From Caenorhabditis remanei (lineage: Eukaryota > Nematoda > Chromadorea > Rhabditida > Rhabditidae), in contig NC_071331.1 in NCBI RefSeq assembly GCF_010183535.1, positions 8,308,001 to 8,372,000 on the forward strand: 64,000 nucleotides of DNA, written 5' to 3'. The position numbers and the translations under genes are program-made. Below, in pieces: positions 54,975 through 64,000 of the stretch (the stretch's first letter is position 1; each line of letters begins with the position of its first letter). Below the pieces are notes generated by a model that worked only from the letters and a program-made list of their open reading frames with translations, did no database searches and was not told the DNA's origin.

Positions 54975-57342
54975 CCAGTCGGTTAACGCAGCCTAACGGC
55001 TGCTCAACCTCCTTCTCTACATCACCCTTCTGGGTGTTACAGCGCCTGCGGCGCTTCTTAAATGGTTCAAACTATCGAGGTCTCAGAATTTTCTCCTTCT
55101 TCTGGATCGTATTAATTTTCTTCACTTGTCGGTAGTTTTTGTTAGCTAGACAGCCCGTTCCGGTAGAGAACAATTAAAACATCTCTGCTTTTCTGATACT
55201 GAATCGACATAATTTACTCGGTGACTTTTCTATCCTGAGGAAAAATGGATTTCAATATGAGCAGTTTTCAATTCACTAATCGAAACAGTATTCATTTTTT
55301 ATGCTTTATCTAACATACTATTTCAAAAGAACAGGAACTTTTACTTCTCCTTTCTCCCTCCTCAAGAGGCGAGTCATCTTTCAAATATTAATGTCAAACT
55401 TCGGCGACAATGCTGTCTCCCTTCTCTGAATATGGCAGACTGAGACCATGTTTTAACAAATCCTCATCCTAGAATTTATTACATTTTGAAGGTAACTGAT
55501 CAACGACAAAGTTACTTATTCACAAATCACCACCACTTTTTTAGTAGTGTTTTTTCATTCAATTTATTTCTATTAAGCTTCTGACTGTTGCAATTTCTTT
55601 AATGATGGAGACATCCGAAGTCTCAGAATGAATTGTACTAAACACAGCAAATGACTTTTTTGGCTTCAGACTGAGAAAGCCTTACCAACTCTTTTATTGA
55701 AACTTAGAAATTTGGAAATTTTTCTATTCACATCTTTAAAAAATTAACCTAAAGTACTACTTTTAAGTTTTTGACTGATCAGCGATGCCGCCTCCCTCCC
55801 CAAAATCTTTCAAGATTGTTTCTCATATGCACGGAAATCTTCTCTTCAGTCTGGTTTGATCTGAACTGTTCTGCTTTCTGATTTTTTTTCTCTAAAAGAC
55901 TTCAAAGTTATTCTACATATTTCTAAGTGTGAAAGTTAGACAGCCGGTAAAAATGGAGTACAGTAATGGCCATAAATCGAACAACTTTGACCGTTTTTCA
56001 GTTAAAATTGTCCAACTTTGAAAGGGTGTCAAGAAAAGAGACTCTATTCCAGTTTAGATGTCTTTTGAAAACTCGAACGTCCCTTAAAACACTTAAACGT
56101 TCTTTGGGGTCCCAAAAATGCTCAGAAATGTTTAGACGTCCCAAAACCGTTTAGGTGTCCCTTGAAATCCCAAAATTTTAGTTAACCAATTAGTCGTTCA
56201 AAAAATATTTAGACGTCCCTTGAACTTTCAAAACCAAGAGCTTGCTGTGACACCTGGAAGTAGTGATTGCCTAAAAACAAAAACGTCCTTGAATCTTGAC
56301 ATGATGATAATGGCTCAGAACCCGGGAAGTAGTGGATTCCTTAACACAGAGACATCCAGCATCTAGCTTAAAGTTATGGAAAAAAAGTGCAAGCAAGCAT
56401 CAGTGTGTCTAAGTTTTAAGGAAACCACGTCTAAACATTTTATGGAACTTTTAAACGTTTTTTGGGGCGTCTAAATGTTTTTTGGGACGTTTGAACACTT
56501 CAAAGGACGTCTTAACTTTTGGAAAAAAATTAGGGCATGACAGGGCGTTTAAGTGTTTTAAGGGACGTCTTAGTGTTTCATGGAACGTTCGAGTTTTCAA
56601 AGGATATCTAACCTGGAATAGAACCAAAAAAATTGTTTAAAACCACTTCGGTTGTATCAGTGGCTCTTTGCCCTTCATCACGAATCTAAATAAATAAATT
56701 CAAAACCCACGCATTTTTCCTGACAATTTTAAGAAATGAATTCATTTGAAAAATGAAAAATTTCTATAACTGTTTTTCCCGTGAACTCCTATTTCCCTAT
56801 TTTGAAAATGAAAGTCAATAAAAGGCTTGAAAACCACTTTTTCTCACGTAGTGACCTAATTTAGAACTATTTTAACTAAAAAAAATAGACGGGCATCATC
56901 CGGGGAAAATTTCCAATCGATCTGTGTAAATTTCATTGAAAACGGTTCAGTACAGAAGGCGCTAGAGTCGGCGACAAACGGACAGACAGACAGATCTGCT
57001 CAATATTATTAGTAAAGATAAATTCAAAACCCACGCATTTTTCCTGACAATTTTAAGAAATGAATTCATTTGAAAAATGAAAAATTTCTATAACTGTTTT
57101 TCCCGTGAACTCCTATTTCCCTATTTTGAAAATGAAAGTCAATAAAAGGCTTGAAAACCACTTTATCTCACGTAGTGACCTAATTTAGAACTATTTTAAC
57201 TAAAAAAAATAGACGGGCATCATCCGGGGAAAATTTCCAATCGATCTGTGTAAATTTCATTGAAAACGGTTCAGTACAGAAGGCGCTAGAGTCGGCGACA
57301 AACGGACAGACAGACAGATCTGCTCAATATTATTAGTAAAGA
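54975..57342 (-). mobile_element. Helitron-like element, right copy (- orientation) with duplicated 5' end
   Basis: The inverted counterpart of 49436-51224. Its CTGG 3' end is at 54975 (CCAG on +), preceded by the same hairpins. Its TC 5' end occurs twice, at 57018 and 57342, because the terminal 324 bp are tandemly repeated (56695-57018, 57019-57342). Each 5' end is followed on the minus strand's upstream side by A. About 200 bp near 55160-55370 is absent from the left copy. Confidence 0.7.
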
Positions 57343-60274
57343 TAAAGATGTAATTAAAACAGTAATAATATTTTAGGTGTACCGTTGAATTTTTAAAGTT
57401 CTGTCACTATCTTAAACAAGTTTTTCACAAATAGGTGATCCAATTTTTTTCATAGAAACAACGAGAAGGGAAAAGAGCAATTAATGAATCGAGTAGTGGT
57501 TTTTCAATCGTAAAACCATTCAATGAAACAATAAATATTTCTACGTAAATTTGAAAAAAAAAACAAACATTTTTTTAACAAGCACAAATAATGAAAAACA
57601 TCAGATTGTGTTCTCAAGTTCTATTTCTTGAGCCACAAACGAGTAGAAAATTGCACAACGCCTGCGGCGCTTCTTAAATGGTTCAAACTATCGAGGTCTC
57701 AGAATTTTCTCCTTCTTCTGGATCGTATTAATTTTCTTCACTTGTCGGTAGTTTTTGTTAGCTAGACAGCCCGTTCCGGTAGAGAACAATTAAAACATCT
57801 CTGCTTTTCTGATACTGAATCGACATAATTTACTCGGTGACTTTTCTATCCTGAGGAAAAATGGATTTCAATATGAGCAGTTTTCAATTCACTAATCGAA
57901 ACAGTATTCATTTTTTATGCTTTATCTAACATACTATTTCAAAAGAACAGGAACTTTTACTTCTCCTTTCTCCCTCCTCAAGAGGCGAGTCATCTTTCAA
58001 ATATTAATGTCAAACTTCGGCGACAATGCTGTCTCCCTTCTCTGAATATGGCAGACTGAGACCATGTTTTAACAAATCCTCATCCTAGAATTTATTACAT
58101 TTTGAAGGTAACTGATCAACGACAAAGTTACTTATTCACAAATCACCACCACTTTTTTAGTAGTGTTTTTTCATTCAATTTATTTCTATTAAGCTTCTGA
58201 CTGTTGCAATTTCTTTAATGATGGAGACATCCGAAGTCTCAGAATGAATTGTACTAAACACAGCAAATGACTTTTTTGGCTTCAGACTGAGAAAGCCTTA
58301 CCAACTCTTTTATTGAAACTTAGAAATTTGGAAATTTTTCTATTCACATCTTTAAAAAATTAACCTAAAGTACTGCTTTTAAGTTTTTGACTGATCAGCG
58401 ATGCCGCCTCCCTCCCCAAAATCTTTCAAGATTGTTTCTCATATGCACGGAAATCTTCTCTTCAGTCTGGTTTGATCTGAACTGTTCTGCTTTCTGATTT
58501 TTTTTCTCTAAAAGACTTCAAAGTTATTCTACATATTTCTAAGTGTGAAAGTTAGACAGCCGGTAAAAATGGAGTACAGTAATGGCCATAAATCGAACAA
58601 CTTTGACCGTTTTTCAGTTAAAATTGTCCAACTTTGAAAGGGTGTCAAGAAAAGAGACTCTATTCCAGTTTAGATGTCTTTTGAAAACTCGAACGTCCCT
58701 TAAAACACTTAAACGTTCTTTGGGGTCCCAAAAATGCTCAGAAATGTTTAGACGTCCCAAAACCGTTTAGGTGTCCCTTGAAATCCCAAAATTTTAGTTA
58801 ACCAATTAGTCGTTCAAAAAATATTTAGACGTCCCTTGAACTTTCAAAACCAAGAGCTTGCTGTGACACCTGGAAGTAGTGATTGCCTAAAAACAAAAAC
58901 GTCCTTGAATCTTGACATGATGATAATGGCTCAGAACCCGGGAAGTAGTGGATTCCTTAACACAGAGACATCCAGCATCTAGCTTAAAGTTATGGAAAAA
59001 AAGTGCAAGCAAGCATCAGTGTGTCTAAGTTTTAAGGAAACCACGTCTAAACATTTTATGGAACTTTTAAACGTTTTTTGGGGCGTCTAAATGTTTTTTG
59101 GGACGTTTGAACACTTCAAAGGACGTCTTAACTTTTGGAAAAAAATTAGGGCATGACAGGGCGTTTAAGTGTTTTAAGGGACGTCTTAGTGTTTCATGGA
59201 ACGTTCGAGTTTTCAAAGGATATCTAACCTGGAATAGAACCAAAAAAATTGTTTAAAACCACTTCGGTTGTATCAGTGGCTCTTTGCCCTTCATCACGAA
59301 TCTAAATAAATAAATTCAAAACCCACGCATTTTTCCTGACAATTTTAAGAAATGAATTCATTTGAAAAATGAAAAATTTCTATAACTGTTTTTCCCGTGA
59401 ACTCCTATTTCCCTATTTTGAAAATGAAAGTCAATAAAAGGCTTGAAAACCACTTTTTCTCACGTAGTGACCTAATTTAGAACTATTTTAACTAAAAAAA
59501 ATAGACGGGCATCATCCGGGGAAAATTTCCAATCGATCTGTGTAAATTTCATTGAAAACGGTTCAGTACAGAAGGCGCTAGAGTCGGCGACAAACGGACA
59601 GACAGACAGATCTGCTCAATATTATTAGTAAAGATAAATTCAAAACCCACGCATTTTTCCTGACAATTTTAAGAAATGAATTCATTTGAAAAATGAAAAA
59701 TTTCTATAACTGTTTTTCCCGTGAACTCCTATTTCCCTATTTTGAAAATGAAAGTCAATAAAAGGCTTGAAAACCACTTTATCTCACGTAGTGACCTAAT
59801 TTAGAACTATTTTAACTAAAAAAAATAGACGGGCATCATCCGGGGAAAATTTCCAATCGATCTGTGTAAATTTCATTGAAAACGGTTCAGTACAGAAGGC
59901 GCTAGAGTCGGCGACAAACGGACAGACAGACAGATCTGCTCAATATTATTAGTAAAGATAAAGATGTAATTAAAACAGTAATAATATTTTAGGTGTACCG
60001 TTGAATTTTTAAAGTTCTGTCACTATCTTAAACAAGTTTTTCACAAATAGGTGATCCAATTTTTTTCATAGAAACAACGAGAAGGGAAAAGAGCAATTAA
60101 TGAATCGAGTAGTGGTTTTTCAATCGTAAAACCATTCAATGAAACAATAAATATTTCTACGTAAATTTGAAAAAAAAAACAAACATTTTTTTAACAAGCA
60201 CAAATAATGAAAAACATCAGATTGTGTTCTCAAGTTCTATTTCTTGAGCCACAAACGAGTAGAAAATTGCACAA
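55043..60274. repeat. 2,616-bp tandem duplication, nearly identical copies
   Basis: Unit 1 is 55043-57658 and unit 2 is 57659-60274. The only difference noticed by eye is one base (tactac at 55756 against tactgc at 58372). Each unit contains the Helitron body, both 324-bp 5' ends and about 315 bp of flank. The unit begins inside the Helitron 3' hairpin (cgcctgcggcgc). Confidence 0.85.
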
Positions 60275-60662
60275 CGTCCAGTCAGGTCGGTCTGCTCTGA
60301 ATTTTACAATTCCAAATTTTCCTTTTCATTCTCTGGATGTAACATGATTTTCATAATAAACTGAATATGTAGTGCTCTGGATACTATTATCAAGTCCTCA
60401 AATCTATTATGAATTCAAAATTTTTTGTGCAAGGAAAGCTCCCCCGCTTTCCATGCACAGAAAATTTGAAATTTTTAACAAGAATCAATTGAAATGTCTC
60501 TTCAAATCTAGTCAAATAATAAAACGTTTGAATCGGTATACTTTTTGATTTCCAACAACTTTTTTTTCAAAAACAAATCTTGCTTCACAACTGATAAATA
60601 ATGTATTGAACCCAAATCATGAAATATAACTGATAATGAGTCACAGAACAGAAAAAAAGTTA
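60275..60662. other. Spacer after the tandem duplication
   Basis: Non-coding AT-rich DNA holding the 3' flank of the next minus-strand gene. A short inverted pair (aggaaagctccccc/gctttccatgc near 60431-60460) is the only structure seen. Confidence 0.5.
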
Positions 60663-61657
60663 TCAAACATTTGCTTCTTGAAAATGCACAGAATAGAGGA
60701 AGAGCGGCGAGTACATGGGTTGTCCTCCGTGTTGGTTGTTGCCATCTTGTGCAGGGTCTTTTGCTTCAAATTTAATCATTGCCTCGAGTTGTTGAGTGAC
60801 TGAGTGGACAGCTTCGCGTTTTCGGGAAATCTTTGCATGAAGACGACGTCGCTGGATTTCCATAGCTTGTCTTACCACTGTATTCCGGACGACCGTCTGT
60901 AAAAAGATGATGTGCTATTCGTTTTCAGACACAGCTCTGCCATTATTACATTTTTTGAAAATTGGAATAAAAGTTGGTTACCTTCGCCCTTTTCTCTAAA
61001 GAAGATTTGAAAGAGAATGGTGTAACATTTTCTTTCAAACCCTCATCGCCCACAACGGTACACCTTGATTCAGCAGAGCTAGTATCATAGCTTCCAAGAT
61101 TTCCAAACTTCGAAACAGAAATATTTGGATTTCCCAAAGCGCAGCTACCCAAGCCGCTCCAGTTCGTGTCGAGACGCTGTCCATGATCTAAATCGCAAGT
61201 GCACATGCTCAAACCCTTAGAGTAGCTTCCGACTTCTGGACCACATGATTTTTTGTCAACAGTGTCCTGTTGAAACACATCATCCTCCTCATCGTTCCAG
61301 TCGATTCCAATGAGAAAGTTATCCGTTTGGACTGAATCTGGAAAAAAATATTTATGCCTCACTAAAATCATGTCGTATGGCTGACCGTGAGAGAAAAAAA
61401 TTGAAAAAGCCGCGGCCGGCCGGGTAAAACCCTGGTTGTCAGATTGTCAAGTCATGTTTTCAGTTTATATTCTAGAAAGCCGCGGCTCTTCACGGCCCAC
61501 CGGCCCCAATTTCTGACAGCCTTACCTCACTACGACAGTAATCGATACTAAAATTCACAATCTACTTACCATTTTCAGAATCCGCGGAGACATTATCGGT
61601 CTTTTCGGCCAACTCAAGATTGGTTTCGATGGCACTGTTTTCATATGTGGTGTTCAT
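60663..61657 (-). CDS. Unknown intracellular protein with basic C-terminal helix (225 aa)
   Basis: Exons on the minus strand: 61657-61570, 61337-60982 and 60896-60663; 678 nt in total, closing exactly on a stop. The start MNTTYENSAIE was chosen because a tttacag acceptor (61684) lies 27 nt upstream and no signal peptide is present. The N-terminal half is acidic (DWNDEEDDVFQQD, about 40-52). The middle is Ser/Gly/Cys-rich (KSCGPEVGSYSKGL..CTCDLDHG). Exon 3 begins TVVRNTVVRQAMEIQRRR and forms a strongly basic helix, probably coiled coil, to about residue 195, with a polar tail. No family is recognised. Intron 1 (61338-61569) contains a small GC-rich repeat with 8-bp direct flanks. Splice sites and phase support a real gene; function cannot be inferred. 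Confidence 0.7.
61365..61524. mobile_element. Short GCGGCCGGCC hAT-like MITE in an intron
   Basis: Direct repeats CCTCACTA lie at 61357-61364 and 61525-61532. The right end GACAGCCTTA and the inner gccgcggccggcc blocks match the element at 4821. The left end is degenerate (tatggctgacc), so the boundary on that side is tentative. Confidence 0.5.
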
Positions 61658-61868
61658 TGTGAACAATTTTGTTCGCGTTTTTTCTGTAAAGAAAGTTTTG
61701 AGAAGATATTGGAGTATGGACAGCAAAAATAACAAAAAATAATTAAAAATACTACAATAAAAATTCATTGAAACAGGAGGTTTTTTTTTGAAAATCAGTA
61801 TAATGAAAGGTGTGCTAGATGAATCCAAAAACCGGAATGATCCGTTCAAAGTGAAAGAGAGGTGTGAG

Positions 61869-62191
61869 CAGACTTGCAAGATTCCGGGCCGGCCCGCCGG
61901 CCCGGCCCGGTTTTGGCCCGGATTTGAATTTTTGTACTTTTTTCCTTACAATTTTTTGTCCAAAAATTTATTTTCTGAAAATTTTTCATATTTTTCCTCA
62001 AGTATATTTTTCAAAAACCTTCGAAACCTACAAAAAATTGTTTTTAAGAAATATTTTTCAAAAAAAATCGGGAAATTTTCGAAAAAAAAATTTGAATTTT
62101 TTTCAGTACTGAACTTCCGGGCCGACCGGGCCGGGCCGGGCCGGGCCCTGGAAATTTTCATTCCGGCCCGGCCCGGCCCGTTGCAAGTCTG
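61869..62191. mobile_element. GGGCC-rich hAT-type MITE, member 5
   Basis: 323 bp, with ends CAGACTTGCAA and TTGCAAGTCTG, flanked by GGTGTGAG (61861-61868 and 62192-62199). It is nearly the same sequence as the member at 44953, including the central 'aaaaccttcgaaacctac' stretch, with expanded GGCCC runs. It lies just upstream of the unknown gene. Confidence 0.9.
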
Positions 62192-62199
62192 GGTGTGAG

Positions 62200-63299
62200 T
62201 GAATATTTAAGAGACGTTCTAGAAGAAAGTCGAGCACAGCCTCATAAAGGGTAGCAAATAATTTTTCCAAACCAAACATAAGTTATTTTTAGCGTTTAGG
62301 AAAAAAATTTACAAAATCGTTTTAACAGGAGAATAAAATTTACGGGTAGCACGGAAGAACTAACAGAGTCACAGTACCGCTCGGGACAAATCAATAAATG
62401 AGAAAGACACACGTCCAATCCTTCCCACGATCCGACGGAACGCTGATCGCCTCTTTTCATTTCCTGTGACAGATGGACCACACAAGGGGTAATCTTTCTG
62501 CATTCCTATTTATTCAACCGTGGGTCTTCTTGATCTGGGAAATTAGAATGGTCACTCTTCATAATAAGTTAACAGAGTGAGAAAGTCGGAGAGTTGTAAA
62601 ACTTTGTAAATCGTAGGAGAGAAAATTCTGCAATGTTATAAGCTATCAGAGTTTAAAAAAGAGAAACCTGAAACAGCAGGTACGGTTTTCAGTTTCCTGT
62701 GTGAAAGGTATGATTAATCATTGTTTGATTATTAGATTAATATGTGTTTGTATGATTTTCTCACTGTCTTGAAACGGAAGTACTTTTGTTCTATGAGAAG
62801 TCTGATAGGACTCAACTTTTGCGATTAATATATTTGTGTCAAAACGATCAAGAGAAATGAAATCTGTAGATCATTTCATTGGGCTGAAACAATAAGAACA
62901 AGGTTAGATAAAAAAGCTACAAAAAACAACAAATAGGACAATCATGACAAGTTTTTTGTAGCGTTTATTTTCTAAAACCTTGTTGTTATTGAATTTATCC
63001 CATATTCTACACTATAATCTTCGTGGAATTTGTTTACAATAATTTCGTTGTTCATCAAAACCGAGAACTTCTGCAGTATATTTTCAAAATGTTCCTTGAA
63101 AGATACTGTTTCGAAAGCGTATGTTAACTTATCAAGTTTGAATGAGTTAGTTGATGAATGAGTTCGAAGATATTTTAATCACTTATGCAATTATTTATTT
63201 AACCTGATTTATTGGGAATTTTAAATTTTAAAATTCAATGACGAAGAAAGTGTATGTTTTCATAAAATACATTCTTATTTATGGGTATTTCCTTTTCAA
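62200..63299. other. Intergenic region
   Basis: No gene is supported. It contains the 62885-62990 hairpin, listed separately. Confidence 0.5.
62885..62990. repeat. Imperfect 40-bp inverted repeat (hairpin)
   Basis: The arm 'caataagaacaaggtta..gctacaaaaaac' pairs with 'gttttttgtagcg..aaccttgttgttattg' across a loop of about 25 nt. No target duplication is seen. It may be a MITE or an inverted-repeat transcript source. Confidence 0.6.
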
Positions 63300-63463
63300 A
63301 CCTCAATCATTTTTAATTTTTCCTGAGGTAGAACCATGAAAATGTGGCCCCTGGGGTTTCTTTGTACCCTGAATCGAATGGTCATCACAGATTTTTTCTA
63401 TCTGTACTGGTTCTGTCTGGAACCCCAAAACATAGGGGGGTCCTATCATTATTGGACGCACTG
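63300..63463 (-). mobile_element. Tc1/mariner-like end fragment
   Basis: The right end reads ..attggacgcactg followed by TA (63464-63465), a Tc1-like CAGTGCGTCCAAT terminus on the minus strand. The matching left terminus was not found in this window, so the element is truncated. Confidence 0.4.
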
Positions 63464-63534
63464 TATAATACAATGATATGTGTAAAACTGCAATAAATTT
63501 TAACAAATTATAACACACATGATTTTGTAAACCT

Positions 63535-63928
63535 ACAGTGCGCGTCATAAAACTCTAAAAAGTGAAAAATCACTAAAAAGTCAGAAAATCGAATTTTTTC
63601 AAACAAGTTTTTTACTAAGAATTTTTGCAAAAACATTTAAAAAAGGACTAATTATTGCACTCAAGACTACTTTTGATCAAAAAATTCCACATTTTCTTAC
63701 TTTTTGAGAAGAAAAGTACTGAATTTTTGGAGTGTCCGTTCTTTATGACGCAGCCTCAAAAATAACTTTTGAGCACAGCGTTGTTCAAAGTTGCTCAATC
63801 CAAACGATCAGATACTACGGGTTTTTAGAGTCGCTGAATCGAACTACACTCACCGATTTTTGATAACTATCCAGGATTTTTCAGAACGTCAAATTTTGGG
63901 GGGTGTTCTATCTTTATGACGCGCACTG
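63535..63928. mobile_element. TIR element with CAGTGCGCGTCATAAA ends
   Basis: 394 bp between CAGTGCGCGTCATAAA and TTATGACGCGCACTG, with a third related word (tctttatgacgc) at about 63740. TA precedes the left end, but GA follows the right one. Probably a Tc1/mariner-type MITE. Confidence 0.6.
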
Positions 63929-64000
63929 GAATGATCCGGTCATTACCGGAATCCTATCAGTCAGAATAGCACAAAGTTAGGAAACAGGAAAGTTTGAAAA

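Noticed and set aside
55966..58770. Identical 62-codon frames at 55966 and 58582
   Set aside because: Both lie in the Helitron AAACGTCC array within the tandem duplication; no family resemblance or splice sites.
61788..62198. 136-codon frame across the MITE at 61869
   Set aside because: Most of it is GGGCC-repeat translation; the same pseudo-protein appears from the MITE copy at 44953.
63320..63345. let-7-like word 'tgaggtag'
   Set aside because: Only the seed-like part matches; the rest does not fit let-7 and there is no precursor hairpin. It sits in a Tc1-like fragment.

Overview
The window reads as nuclear DNA from a Caenorhabditis-type nematode. It is AT-rich, with short introns (often 45-100 nt), TTTTCAG-type acceptors and GTGAG/GTAAG donors. 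The gene families are typical of worms: DB-module secreted proteins, GT92 glycosyltransferases, Cys-loop channels and T20D4.11-like (DUF19) secreted proteins. Short terminal-inverted-repeat (TIR) elements are very dense. No prokaryotic or viral gene, CRISPR array, rRNA or intact tRNA was seen. The species cannot be named from sequence alone.

Layout. (1) 1-32.3 kb is a repeatedly duplicated block built from the unit [DB-module gene]-[GT92 gene], all on the + strand. DB copy 1 (about 344-4461, 5' end unresolved) is followed by a GT92 exon-1 fragment (6744) and a GT92 pseudogene (7715-12213). Then come a 5'-truncated DB copy (12716-14387), a DB fragment (16893-17291), a complete DB gene (22495-27577, 708 aa) and a complete GT92 gene (29716-32205, 482 aa). 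The duplicates were hit by different transposons after they separated, so paired copies give empty sites that fix insertion boundaries to the base. A 5'-truncated non-LTR retrotransposon (18129-21308), itself split by a mariner-like element (18807-20754), lies between two DB copies. (2) 34.1-47.2 kb is a run of minus-strand genes: a Cys-loop ligand-gated ion channel (440 aa), two secreted T20D4.11-like proteins (173 and 184 aa) and a membrane-anchored nucleotide-sugar transferase-like protein (399 aa). (3) 47.2-60.3 kb is gene-poor. It is dominated by two Helitron-like elements in inverted orientation, the right one carrying tandem duplications of its 5' end and of a 2,616-bp unit. (4) 60.6-61.7 kb holds a minus-strand gene of unknown function (225 aa). 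The last 2.3 kb holds only repeats.

The most distinctive feature is a set of hAT-type miniature elements. At least ten insertions have 8-bp target-site duplications readable in the sequence. Their interiors are filled with short reiterated motifs (TTCGAA, ACCGATT, GGGCCGGGCC or GCGGCCGGCCGC). Five share the TIR CAGACTTGCAA and lie within 18 kb of each other. Gene models come from hand-joined exons; where total phase closes exactly to a stop codon this is stated.
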